A stretch of DNA of 64,000 nt from assembly GCF_030445035.2 (NCBI RefSeq), contig NC_092216.1, positions 13,765,405 to 13,829,404 of the forward strand, given 5' to 3'. Below are positions 33,791 through 45,454 of the stretch, in pieces. Both the position numbers and the translations under genes were made by a program. The stretch comes from Dasypus novemcinctus. Taxonomy: Eukaryota > Chordata > Mammalia > Cingulata > Dasypodidae. How positions within the stretch are numbered: the first letter of the stretch is position 1; each line of letters opens with the position of its first letter. Under the pieces are notes generated by a model. The model searched no databases. It was given only the letters and a program-made list of their open reading frames with translations, and had not been told where the DNA came from.

Positions 33791-35640
33791 TGCAGTGGCA
33801 GCCCCTGCCTCTTCCCCTGGGGAGCCTCTGGGGCCCCCAGGCCTTGTCTACCTCAATTCTCAGAGAAGGCAGCTCCACCTGCACCTGACAAAGCCTGCCA
33901 AGCCCTCTGCAGCACGTGTGCACCTGGTTCTGTGGACATGGCAGCACCACCAAGCTCTTAGGCTGGCCTCAGTGTCTCCAGCCAACCAGGCAGCCAGCCT
34001 TGGGGAGAGCCACACCCCTGCCAATCCATGCTAAAGTCATTATGGTGGGACAGCTGTCTGCAGCCATGGCTCAGAGCATGCACATGTTGAGGGACCTAGC
34101 CAGGGTGACCCCCAAAGTACACTCACGTGGAGGGATGTGGCCAGTGGGACCCACGGGCTGTGACCTTGGACTGCCCACCCAACCTCATTGGACCTCAGGT
34201 GTTCCCAGTACACACTGGGGAAAACCACACCTTCCTCCTGACGTTTTCACCAGCGCCAGTGGGAAAGACAATTGTGAACTGCTCAGCCATCCTCCTCCTG
34301 TGGGGAAGCTCTGTGCCAGCTCCAGGTGTGTGCACCACTGTGCCAGAAGGCAGTGCCAACAGTTGCAGTCTGGGCTCCTAGCAGTCACTTCACTGCCTGG
34401 GGTCTGTGGTCCTGTCCCAGACTGGCCCTCCTTCCTGACCCCAGGCCTCTCCCCCTTGCTAATGGCAGCCACCACGCCACCCCAGGTGAGATGGCAGCCA
34501 CCACACCACCCCAGCCCCAGTCCGGAGGGGCCTCAGAGGGGCAAGACCCATAGTTCCTGAACCCTCCTGGTGCCCATGGCACTCCATCCATGGGGAACTT
34601 GGTACACGGATATCTGGTTCCCGCTGGGCTAGATGTCGCCTTCTGCCCACTTCCGCCAGCCCCAGCTGCTCCATGTAAGAACATTTTCCTCCTCCTGAGC
34701 AATAGATTCCACACTGAGATTCTATCACCCGGGAAAAGGGGGGCAGGGTTGTTTCCCACTTCCTATAGAAAGGAGAACTTGCGGAGTGTTTCGGAAACTG
34801 TGTTTTCCTGCCCCGAGATTCTAAAATCCGCCACACAAAACAAGAGGCGAACCACAGTGCTTTCTGGGGCCAACACTGGAGGTCCATGCCTGCCAGCTTC
34901 AAGCCTCAGCAGGATGGTACAATCACCTGCTAGCGCTAGACCTCTGGGGCTACTGCGTGGCTCACCAGCCCTCCTTGGGCCTCCGGGTCACTGCTGCTCT
35001 GCCAGGCATCCCATCTCTGGCTAGTCCTCTGCATGCCCATGCCTTCCCCAGGCCTCTCACCTCAGCCCATTCCTGCCCGTAACCCACCCCCTACCTGCCA
35101 AAGTTCGCGTGCTCTTGCCACCCACCCTGGGAAGCTAGTGACGCCTCCCGGCCCAGAGAACTGCCTCTCCTTTTGGGGCCCATACTTGGTGGAGCTGGGA
35201 TCAAGCTCCTTTGATCCCCTCTGGAATGCCCACATGTCCCGGCCACCTTCGCTGCTTGGCATAGTCACCTCCACACAGCCTGGTCTGGGCTCACCAGAAG
35301 GATGCCAGTGCCAGCGAGCGACAAATACCCGCAAGACCAGCCTGTCCCCTGCCAGCACGGACCCTCCTGGGCCCCCACCCATGGCCAGGGAAGACAGTGA
35401 AAGTTTGCTGAAATGAATGAAGGATGCCCCAACATGTCCAAACCAGCCATAAAAGACAGCGAAAACAGGGCGAGCCCTGGCCCCCCGCCCCCTTCCTAGC
35501 ACTGCCCCTTGGCACGGCCTACCCACTCCCCCACCCCCACAACACTCCACTTTTCCTTGTAAGCAAACCCAAGCATGAGTGGAAATTGGCAGAACATATT
35601 TCTCCAGTTCCTGGGAATCACATTTGAGAGTTAAAGAATG
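33791..35640. other. GC-rich non-coding stretch
   Basis: Frames up to 224 codons (35062-35736, minus) and 214 codons (33916-34560, plus) overlap antisense frames. They show no recognised domains. Confidence 0.35.
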
Positions 35641-35990
35641 ACAAGATGCCTTTAGGCGCTTAAAAATTATGAGTTGAGCCGCTACCCGGTAAGTCTCGGC
35701 ATTTAGCAAGGATGTGGAATTGATTATTTCCACCATAGCTCTCGGAGCCCAAGCGGGGTGGAAGGGGGGCTTCAGAGCATTTGATGGTGCAGAATCTCCT
35801 GGGAAACCAGGGAGCTTCTTTCTGCTCTCGGACTCGCCCTAGGCACCGGGCACTGTCAACCCATGCTGTCGGAGTCGCTGGCCCGAAGGGTATCGGGAAT
35901 GAAAGACAAAGTGTTCCCGATAGGACCATGGAAGAATCTCTCCTACAGTGACTACTTCGGGTCCCACATTGGGTGCCAGTTGTCAGAGTC
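35641..35990 (-). mobile_element. Class II ERV leader, primer-binding site and LTR end (minus strand)
   Basis: On the minus strand 35978-35961 reads TGGCACCCAATGTGGGAC. It differs from the tRNA-Lys(1,2) primer-binding site of betaretrovirus-like elements at three places, all transitions, two of them at CpG positions. Two bases upstream, 35990-35981 on the minus strand read GACTCTGACA, a plausible LTR 3' end. About 320 bp of leader-like sequence follow down to 35641. The rest of the LTR is not recognisable beyond 35990. Assignment as a provirus 5' junction is inference from the PBS spacing. Confidence 0.6.
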
Positions 35991-35999
35991 ACAGTGAAA

Positions 36000-37562
36000 A
36001 CTGCATATTTACTTGAACTTTTTGCTCTAGTATAATAACAGTTACTGGTTTCAGCCAGAAGGAAAGAATCTTTTAAATCTTAAACGGTGGAAACAGGTAA
36101 TGAGGGTGCTATGTAGAGCATATCAAAAGGGAGAAACTATACCATTGTCTGTGTGGGCTTTGTGCCAGCAAATTGCTGCCACCTTAGGTCCTTTACAATC
36201 AGATGCTTTACCCTATATTAATAAGATAATTGTTCCTAACTCCATTCCTCAAACACCATTAATGCCTGTTTATTGCACAGATCTCAACAAGGGGATCTGG
36301 AGGCCATGCAATTATTGTCAGCTTTTCTGGTTATATTACAACCAACTCCATCAGATGCTAATAATCCTCAGGGAGGTGTTGAATTCCATCTTGAATTAAT
36401 ACCTTTTAAACTATTGAAAGATTTAAAACAGGCAAAAATACTAAATAAAGTCCTTGTTAGTGAAATCAGGCTTGTAAGAAAACTTTCTGTTAAAGTGTTA
36501 ACTAAGACAAGGAAACTTCTGGCAGCAACTCGGCAAACCCCCTGCTGTCTACATGACAATGTAGCTGTGAGCTAGTGGGGGTTAATAGAGTTAAGCCACT
36601 GAAAAAACAGAAAAACATGGCAACATTGGTGTTCTGTTTTGTTTCCATGCTAATTCTGATTGGGCTTATTTAACCAAGATAATAAAATTAGTACAAAATT
36701 TTTATCAAGGTCTAAGAGGAATTTTCAGTTTTAAATTAATAGTTTACTCCTGAACTTCAAGTCTCAGTATAGTCTTACAGAGTAATAATCCAAAAATGTG
36801 TGTTAACATCTGTCTAAACTGCTAAGTAAGAACTTAGCTACATTTATGCTACTCAAGTTATCTTAACTGATTGCTGATAACTAATAAAAATGTTTCCAAG
36901 CACAAGCTTGCATGTTACAGGCAACATGGATTCCAGAAGAAATCTTAAGAAGTTATATTTAAAATGTGGTATAATGGACAGCTTAAAAGCAGCTATACCA
37001 AGAAAGAAAGAATTATGAGTTAATTGTAAGCCGTATGTTTCTGTTATTGTGTTGTGATTGTTCTGTGTTTGTCTGTTCGTTCAATGTCAGTGTATATTTT
37101 GACACCTCCAGATGGTAATATAAATTAATAAGTAAACATTTTTTAAAAAGAACCCTATTCAATGGCCAAAAATTAAATAAGCACTTATATTAATACGTAA
37201 GTTTAAGTGTTAATAAGATATCTACAATGATAAAAATTGTAAGTCTTGATTAACAAAATTACTATAAGTCTTTTCATAAAAAATGGTTCTTGCCTAGATT
37301 GAAATGAATAGTTTATTTTTCTTCACAGGATAAAATGAAGGATATAAAACTTAAATGAATATTAAAGAAGGTTAAAAGTTTGAAGGAACGCGGAAACTGG
37401 AAAACTTCCTGAAATTTTGAGATGTCCAATGTAGAGTGACCCAGGTCAGAAAATACAGGTAAGAATTTTAATTGATTTTGTTTCCGCTAGCATCAGGGTA
37501 TGGGAAATCAACCGGGACATCTGGAAAAATATTCCTAGGTACTGAAAACTCTTTTAAAAATT
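36000..37562 (+). pseudogene. Class II-like ERV internal remnant (possible gag fragment), plus strand
   Basis: Frames at 36100-36399 and 36273-36575 look like two halves of one gag-like segment separated by a frameshift near 36280. The second includes a capsid-start-like Pro-Phe-Lys-Leu-Leu-Lys-Asp-Leu. The AT-rich sequence downstream (to about 37560) has no long frame. It includes a splice-acceptor-like tract ('atttttcttcacag' at 37315-37329). At 37563-37572 TGTCAGAGTC resembles an LTR start in this orientation. The orientation is opposite to that of the primer-binding site at 35961-35978, so the locus is rearranged. Confidence in gag homology is modest. Confidence 0.4.
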
Positions 37563-37849
37563 GTCAGAGTCGCGAATTTGTAAAGTTAATGTGATGCATG
37601 GCAGCAAGTGCCATAGATCTCAGTGAAGTATTTTAATCTCCGGCCATATTTCCACACCATGCCCCACTCCAGCCAGCTTCAGAGCAAGCCATCTTGGCTG
37701 GGCCATGGGTGGGGCCTTCCTTCCTGAGTGCCAAGAGAAACTGCACCCACCTTTGCGGGGTTAGGAGCGAGGGGTTTTTCCCTGCCTTGACCATCAGGAG
37801 CCTGCGGCTGGAGCTCCACCATCCACACTGGATAGGTCTGGGCCATGTA

Positions 37850-38450
37850 ACCAGGGTGTGGCCACTTTGGAAGACAGTCCAGCAAGTTCTCACCATATGA
37901 CCCAGCAGTCGCACTCCCAGGAATTCACCTAAATGAGATGAAAACTGGTTCCACACCGAAACCTATGCACAAACATCTATTTAAAGCAGCTTTACTCATA
38001 TTGCCCCAGACTTGAAGCAACCAAGAAGTCCTTCCACAGGCAGATGGCTAAACAAACTGGTCCATCCTTGCAATGGGGTATCACTCAGTGATAAAAAAGA
38101 AACGAGCCACACACCCACATGGGGGAATGTAAATGCACTTTGCTGAATGAAAGAAGCCAGGCTGGAAGGGCCACCTACTATACAATTCCGACTATAGGCT
38201 TTACTGAAAAGGCAAAGCCACAGAGACAGTGAAAAGCTCAATAAGTGCCAGGGATTGCAGGGAGAGGGTAGGACTGAGCAGGTGGAGCACAGGGCATTTT
38301 TAAGGTGGGACAACTATTCTGCTTGATAGTGTAATAAAGACGTAGCATCATGAATTTGTCAAATCCACAGCATGGTACATTACAGCCAGTGAACCGTGAT
38401 GTCAACCACAGACTTTAGTTATTATTACTGTAGCAATCTTATGTCATCAG
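37850..38450 (+). repeat. Old LINE-1 fragment (ORF2 end/3' UTR), sense
   Basis: 'atgacccagcagtcgcactc', 'cacaaacatctatttaaagc', 'caatggggtatcactcagtg' and 'ctgaatgaaagaagccaggc' are ordered landmarks of L1M elements. Highly diverged. Confidence 0.7.
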
Positions 38451-38590
38451 TCATAACAAATATGGCCCACTAACACAAGATGTTACCGATGGGGAAACTG
38501 AGGTGAGGGAGGGATATAAGGGATTGCTATCTTTTTTTCTGGAAACTTAAAAAATGCTCCTAAAATAGAGCCTTCTAACATATTTTTTTT

Positions 38591-39132
38591 AAGTGACAGA
38601 AAAGGCATGTGTAGAAAGGTCACATCTGAGTCCAGCTCCATCACACTCAGGAACACAAATTTCAAAGTAGAGCCAACTGACATGGCACTGAATTCCTGTT
38701 TTTTACCCTTGCTCTTGGGGGTTTGTTATCCATTATTATTACCCATTATTATTATCCATTATCCATAATTATTATCCATTAGATAATGTGACAGAGCTCC
38801 CCTGGCTAGGAACTCAGAACTCCCTCAATTTTTGTTTGTAACTGTAACTACTATGAAAATACCCAATATATATCCAAACATTTTATGTACCCAATGTACA
38901 TGCCCTGAAGAACTCCCTCCCAACCGTGTGCCCCCTGTCAATAGCACCCCACGCAGGAGTCCTCCTCTGCCATAGGTGAACCTCTCTGCAGTCCAAAACA
39001 TCTTCAAAAATGAAGCCTAAAATATTGCCAAATTCAATTAATAAGAAAATGAAATATAGTGATGGGTTTAAAGATTAGAAATAGAACACATACTAATTTA
39101 GAAAAAATAAAGTAAAAATAAATTGGGGTATT
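38591..39132 (-). repeat. Internal LINE-1 3' UTR fragment between ~40 bp direct repeats
   Basis: Antisense to the long L1 3' UTR, with an internal deletion and an inserted TTATCCATTATTA simple repeat (38727-38782). Both ends lie inside the UTR, with no poly(A) end. Near-identical flanks of about 40 bp (38548-38588 and 39131-39171, 'aaaaaatgctcc' ... 'ttctaacatattttt') border it. Confidence 0.75.
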
Positions 39133-39254
39133 AAAAAATGCTCCAAAAATGGAGACTTCTAACATATTTTTATTTAAAAATCATATAACTTACACCTGTA
39201 GCATACTTTCTGTTTTTCATAGTGTTCTCCCATGGGAGTCAAAAAGCCCCATTT

Positions 39255-39325
39255 TCGAGACCATCAAAACCAAGGCTCAGGGAGATGAAGTAACTGGCTC
39301 AGAATCCCACACTGAGCAAGGGCAG
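39255..39325 (-). repeat. MIR SINE core, antisense
   Basis: 'caaggctcagggagatgaag' and 'gctcagaatcccacactgag' match the complement of MIR. Confidence 0.55.
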
Positions 39326-40027
39326 GGGCGGGCATGGGCTCTGGTCTGTCTGAATCTAAAGCCCTCGCCATTCCCCTCTGCCTTCAGGGAAAGCAGAAGT
39401 TGCCATCCCTCAAGGGCCCGACTTCTGGGAACCCCACCCTGGGCTTTGCCTGCAGACTTGCTGTCCATCAGCAGCCTGGAAATTGAGGGGAGAATACACG
39501 ATGAAAAGGGGAAAAGGGAGGCTCAAGGACAGGCTCAGATTCCCAGGGGAAAGCTCCTGCCCTCAACAGCTGGGTCACTGTCCTTACAGCCATGTGGGGT
39601 CCCACAAAAGAAAAGTCACACCCTGTGGTAGAGGCCAAGCCATATGCCCACCATCGGGGTGACCCGAAAAAGCAGGGATGGGCCCTGAGCAGGTTGGAGA
39701 GAGGGACAGAGGAAAGAGGCCAGGCCTCCTGTGTCCCAGCCTTGGAAAGCCAGGGAGACATGCGTGGAAATGTTAGAGGATGGGGACTAGAGTGCTGAGT
39801 GCAGGAAGCAGCCCACTCCTATGGATCCCAGCTTTGAACAGCTGAGCCATACCTGGGGGTCCTTGGGGCTTGTTTCCCACTGGCCACCCCAGCCTTTGAG
39901 AATCCTGAATGTGTCAGCTGTAACTCAGCAGAGAAAGATTCAGCTTGGTGGGTCATCAAATAGGACAGCACCCTGGCTTACTGGGCTCTCGACAGCAATC
40001 ACCAGAGTTGACACCATGGATTTGGGG
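39326..40027. other. Unannotated non-coding stretch
   Basis: Overlapping frames up to 160 codons, with no recognised similarity. Confidence 0.3.
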
Positions 40028-41350
40028 TGTGGCAGTTTAAGATTATTTTATGAATCCCAAAAGAGAAATGTTATGTTTGTAAACTAGTCTTCTGGGTGTA
40101 ACGCCCTTTGATTATATTAAATTCAGTTAAGGGGCTTGTGGCAGTTTGCTATTATTTATGAATTCCAAAGATATATATACAGATTATGTTTTTAAACTGG
40201 TCTGTTCCTCTGGGCATGATAACCCTTGGATTGTATTATATTAAGCTGAGATGTCTGATTAAATTATGTTAAGATTAGGGCTTTGATTCCACTACTTCAA
40301 TGAAGTATAACTCAGCATTGAGTCCCAACCCCCTTGGTAGGCTGGGAAAACAGACTCTTACATGGAAGTAGATACACAGAGAAGAAGAACATAGAGGAAG
40401 AGAGACAGCACCATTGACATGGCATGTTCTGAAGAAGAGAAATGTGCCTAATGGTTTGCCGAGCCACTGAGAGGCCCTGAAAGGTGAACCTTGTGCCAGC
40501 CTACATCTAAGATTAGAAGAAACTGGGTCCATGGAGCCTTTAGAGGAAGAGGAAGGCTGAACCCTCACAGACATGGCCCACCTTCTTGTTTCAACATGTG
40601 GCAACAGAGTTTGGTAGGAAGAAACTCTGCCTTGGACTCTCTAGGGTCTTGTTACTATAAGCTTCTACCCTAATAAAAACCAGCAGAGTTCTGGTACTTT
40701 GTATCAACACCCCTTTGGCTGACTAATATAGGACCTCTAATTAATATGAGTTGACATGATTGCTGTAGGGATTTTTATTGGTCTATGTCAGTAAGGCCTG
40801 ACTCAGGTTGAGTCCTTACCCCCTTGCTGGACCTGATATAAATGGCCACTCACTCAGACAGACACAGGAAGAGAGAGCTCTGTCATTTTTTATTCTGCCA
40901 TGCGATGGAAATGAGAAGGCTCAAACAGCTGTGGCCTGGAAGAGAGGTGAACCATGGGTCTGACAGATTACAGCTGAATTTGGGAGGAGAGCAGAACAGC
41001 TGAGAGTGGTATAGGGAGCCCTAAGGGACAAACCTTATGCTAACTTGTAGCTGAAATTGGAAAGAAAGTGGAGCAGCTGAACCTAAGAGAGGAATCCTAG
41101 AAGGCAAGGAGAAACCTGGGCAGAGATCGGCAGCCATTTTCCTTCACCACATGGCAACATGCCAAGATCAACAGTAGCTAATTTTGGTGAGAAAGTATCT
41201 CTGAGGTGCATCGATTTCTCTGACGGTGCATCGATTTGGGTTCTTCACAGTCTTGGAACTGTAAGCTTTTACCCCAAATAAATCCCCTTTATATAAATAA
41301 GCCAACAGATTTCTGGTACTTCATATTGGCAGCCCTTTGGCAGGTCAAAA
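40028..41350 (+). mobile_element. MaLR-like LTR interrupted by a second copy
   Basis: The outer LTR is in two parts: its first ~109 bp at 40028-40136 (starting TGTGGCAGTTT) and the remainder at about 40731-41350, ending 'cagccctttggcaggtcaaaaca'. The remainder carries an AATAAA at about 41276. The inner LTR separates the parts. The outer copy also contains a short near-duplication (GGTGCATCGATTT twice at 41206-41238). Confidence 0.7.
40137..40730 (+). mobile_element. Inner MaLR-like LTR
   Basis: Starts TGTGGCAGTTTGCTATTA and ends 'tttggctgactaata'. The poly(A)-signal-like CTAATAAAAACC is at about 40669. AGGGGCT (40130-40136) and AGGACCT (40730-40736) may be the decayed target duplication. 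The element resembles the outer LTR through its first 110 bp, so the two are related subfamilies. Confidence 0.72.
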
Positions 41351-41610
41351 CATGGAGAGAGGATAAATCTCAGAGGTGGACTTAGTGCGTGAGATCAGAG
41401 TCCCTTTCCACCAGAAATCCTCATTCTAGGGCCAATCACAGAGGTCCCAGCTTTTAGTGTGAAGAAAGTTAGAAATATTTCCATATTGTCACTGAACAGT
41501 CTTCAGGATGTCCCCTTTGGCTTAATGAATTTATCCCCTATTTTTCCCACTTACTCCAATCCTGTGAGAGCTTAGAACATCTTGGAACACTTTCCCCTTG
41601 CATTCCTCAT
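41351..41610. other. Unannotated stretch
   Basis: Nothing recognised between the LTR and the CATC array. Confidence 0.3.
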
Positions 41611-41611
41611 T

Positions 41612-41822
41612 GGCTGTCCATCCATCCACCTCCCCAACCTTCCATCTTTCCATCCATTAATCCATCCATCAATCTTTCCATCCTTCCATCCATTTAACCA
41701 CCCATCAAACATCCATCACCCATCATCCATCCGTCTACCCATCCAAACACCCATCATCTATCCATCCATCTGTACATCATCCATCCATCCATCCATCCAT
41801 CCATCCATCCATCCATCCATCT
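41612..41822. repeat. (CATC)n tetranucleotide array
   Basis: An imperfect array at the left grading into a pure run (about 41776-41819). The Ile/His/Pro/Ser-rich frame across it is a repeat translation. Confidence 0.95.
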
Positions 41823-44635
41823 CACTCATAAACACACATTCCCTGGAAAACTGCTCTGTGCCTTGCTCTGGGCTGAGCAATGAGATGGGGAACCAGTGGT
41901 GCCCTGGAGAGGCTCCACTCTTCAGGAGCACAGGAAAAGTTTGAAGAATGATTAAGTATCTAAATGAGACTTTAAGAAGCCCTCTCAATAGCTGCAGGAC
42001 CTGAAAAGTTACTTATCACTGGTATCTTTTCATACCCCTCATAGGTAACTACATTCAGGACCTGCTATTGGGTTGGTTCCAGAACTGACTCTTTTTTCTA
42101 TTTTGAAAACACAATCTGTCATTTGTGACATCATTCCTCAGGAACACACAAAGGAAGGAATCTTTGTGCCTGCTGTTTTGTTGGGAGGGCATCATCTACC
42201 TTCAACCATGAAATCTGGTCTCTCAAGGACCTACTAAAGAAGAATTCATGGTGATTTGGGCCCAGGCTAATATCAGCTCTCTGCTTTTCTTCCCATTAAG
42301 GAGAATTTCCCCCCTGAGGACAGACATGGGTCTGGAAATGGGCCAAGCCAAAGCCTGTCTGAATTTTCTGTGTCAGCACCTGGGGAATCAGCAGACAGCT
42401 CATGCTGGCATTGCAAAGAACAAGAGGAGTTTGATCTTTCAGAAAGGTGAAGAAAGGGATGGCTCAGCCTCACCCACCCCTGATCTCATCTGCCTGCCCA
42501 CCTCTAGAGGCACTGCCAAGACCTCCTCCGGGTGCACCCAGACCTGTCTGTAGAAGTATTGCCAGCACTCACCTGTCCCCCTTGTCTCTCTGGATGTCTC
42601 TCTTTCTGCCTCTCATCTCTCTCTCTCTATGTCTCTGTCTCTCTGGCCCTCTTCCTCCATGTTTGTCTCAAATGTGGCCCTCCGGCCCTCATCATGCACC
42701 TGTCATTCTCTCTGTCCCTCGGGGTTGGTATTTCTCGCGTGTCCTTTCTCCCAACTCTCCCCGGCCCTGAGGCCTCCCCAGGGCAGTGCCTCTGTCTCCC
42801 TTCTCTCCATCTGTCTGTCTGTCTCTCTGGGTGTCCACAATCTTCTAGGTGAGCCGTTCTCTCCCTCACTGCCTGCTTCCACACGCCCTGCTCCCTCTGT
42901 TCCAGGTCACGTCAAGCCCTGGCATCACCCCATATAAAGGCCTGGGGACAATGTGTGGCCCCGCCCCCCCCCACCAGTGGGCAAAGAAGAGATGGCATTC
43001 CTTCCCACCCTGTTGCTCCCAGCTCCAGACGGGGAAACAGACAGGAACTCGAGCGATAGTGAGGCAGGCAGGGATGCGCACTAGGGTATAAGCTGGGCAG
43101 AACAAGGTGCGGAGAGTCACAGGAGGGCTATTTCATCAAGGAGGCCTTCCCAAATGGCCCTTCAGAGAGGTGGCCTTTGAGCAGAGATTGGATGCATGGG
43201 GTCCATCCAGGAAGGAGCACAGCGAGTGCAAAGGCCCTGCAGCAGCACCCACTTGGAGGCTGTGTTTCCTGCACCCTGCTGCCTGTGGAACAGGACCCCT
43301 ACCCCCTAATTGCACCACCCACAGCCACTGGATGGTGGGGATTGAAAAGGGCCTGCAGCATGAAACGAGATGTGCTTCACATTTAGGCATCTGGCAGTCT
43401 GCCCTGTTTTGTGTTTCAACCTGACAGCCGGGTCCCAGGGCAGGGGACCCTCCAGGAAGAAGTCAGCAGGGTGGACACAAGACAAATGAGAGCCACTGAC
43501 AGCAGGAGAGGGCAGGACGGACAGCAGGAGAGGGCAGGGGCGAGCCTGGCCCCAGCCTGGTCTCACAGGCCCCAAGTGAAACTCGGCCCGGAAGGGAGGT
43601 CATTCCCATAGCAGTCCCCAGAATGGAAGGTGTTTGCAATCATGTCCGTTGCCATCCCTCAGCTGTGGACATCTTTGAAGCCGGCTTCCAGCCATGTCCT
43701 TTCAGTGGCAACATCATCACACTTGCTTCAAATGCCAAATCCACATCCATGAGGTAAATAAACAGGGCATTTAAAGATCAGCGATGGCACAGTACCCGTC
43801 TGTTAAATTATATTTCACCATGAAGGGCGGGAGGGAAGATAAACTGGGATTACTCCAGTCACGGCAATTAGAAAAAGAGGAAGGGGTTTTGAGAGCTGTA
43901 ATGTCATGCTCTGTGGGAGCTGCCTCCACTAAGGGAGCGCTGGATTGCAGGCCCACGCCCAAGCGCAGACTCCAGCTGCACAGGGCCACGCTCCTTCCTG
44001 AGACCGAGCTGGACCCTTACCGATCCCAAGCCCCCAGCATACAGGAACACCAGGGAGGAGCAGGAATGGGCCCAGGCTCCCTGGAGCTGGGGCCCAGGGC
44101 TACTGCTGGGAGGTCAAGCTTTGCCTCCTGGCTTCCAGGAGGCTGCTCTGGGTGCCCCACGCAGCTCCTTGACCCAGCACAGCCTGTTTCCTTTCTCTGG
44201 TTTATCTGGGACCTCTTGCAGCTTCACTTTTCCCATCTGGAACCCGGGAGTGAAAAGATAGCCTCAGTAGCTACCACCACATTCTCCTGTTGGCTGTGTG
44301 CAAGAATGGGCTTGAGAATGTTTTGTGAACACATGCGACCTGGCTGTTCTGCCCAGTCTGTTCCTAGAGTCCGTGCTCTGCTTGGAGTCCTGAGGCTGCT
44401 CATCCCCTGACCTCCTGCTGGAATCAGCCATGGGAGGCTCCGGGGGGGCCTGGAGAGTGCGAGGAAGGCAGAAGCCAGGCTGTGTCTCCTGCAGACCTGT
44501 TCCTCCTCCATGGCACCGGCTCCTGCCTGACACACTTGCCCTGCTTCTGGTCCCTGCCTGTTGGCCCTGACTCCTGAGCTACAGGAGCTCCTACTCTCCT
44601 TCTGTCGCTCCACTCTGGAGGTGGCAGTGAATCCC
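41823..44635. other. Non-coding stretch with CT tracts
   Basis: CTCTCTCT and CTGTCTGT tracts lie at 42600-42650 and 42800-42830. There is a C-run at 42960-42971 and a ~21 bp duplication (AGCAGGAGAGGGCAGG) at 43500-43540. The 208-codon frame at 43784-44410 and the 174-codon frame opposite lack recognised similarity. Confidence 0.35.
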
Positions 44636-44639
44636 TGCA

Positions 44640-45065
44640 GCAACTTTCCCACCTGCACACCTGTACTCCTGCCCACCTGCACTCCTGCCCATCTACAAAC
44701 CTGCCCAAGCACCCACCTATACTCCTGCCCACCTACACTCGTGCCCATCTACAAACCCACCTGCTTGCACACCTGTACTCCTGCCTGCATGCATGGCTGC
44801 CCACCTGCCCACATGATCTTCTGCCCACCTGCCCACCTGTACTCCTGCCAATCTACAAACCCACCCCCCTGCATACCTGCCCACATGCACAGATGCACAC
44901 CTGGGCACACCTACACTCCTGCCCATCTACAAACCCACCCACCTGTACACCTGTACTCCTGCCCACATGCATACCCACCCATTTGCCCACCTGCACACCT
45001 GTATTCCTCCACACCTGCACACCCGCCCACCTACACACCTGTACTTCTGCCCACCTGCATGTCAT
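44640..45065. repeat. C-rich minisatellite
   Basis: Variants of CACCTGTACTCCTGCCCACC and CATCTACAAACCCACC alternate over about 425 bp. The 246-codon frame at 44561-45301 and several frames on both strands are translations of this array, not genes. Confidence 0.88.
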
Positions 45066-45454
45066 CCCCAGCTGGCTCCTCAGTCGCTTCCATCACCCCT
45101 GCGACCATTCCCTGTTCTCAATACTTCCAGCAGAAGCTGATTTCCTGTTTGAACTTGACTGGCCTTTCACAGGAATTAGTAGTTATGCGCAAACATCATT
45201 CTGTGTATTCAAGGCACCCACTGGGGTACATGACAGGGCTTACAGTGGGGACAAAAATCACCATGCAATGCTCTTTCCCCATGAGTACTGCTTGCTCTTG
45301 AATAACATCCAGGAATTTTGGTCAGGCTGACCATGTTAGTTCCTTCCCTGCCTCGTTCCACTTTGTCTTCTTTCTACAACAGTTTCTGTCCATTTTTTAT
45401 CAACATTGGGTTTAATTTCAGTACTTTGGGCCTGTCCTCAGAGATCAGGAGCAT

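Noticed and set aside
35062..35736. 224-codon minus-strand frame
   Set aside because: No recognised similarity, overlaps an equally open plus-strand frame, and runs into the ERV leader.
36100..36575. Intact viral gene
   Set aside because: The two frames are broken by a frameshift and isolated from any complete gag or pol. At most it is a remnant.
41612..41822. Regularly spaced short repeats suggesting a CRISPR-like array
   Set aside because: The repeats are contiguous tetranucleotides without unique spacers. The same applies to 7059-7115, 16555-16645 and 24575-24690.
44561..45301. 246-codon Cys/Thr/Pro/His-rich frame
   Set aside because: It is the translation of a minisatellite. Comparable frames exist in the other phases and on the other strand.
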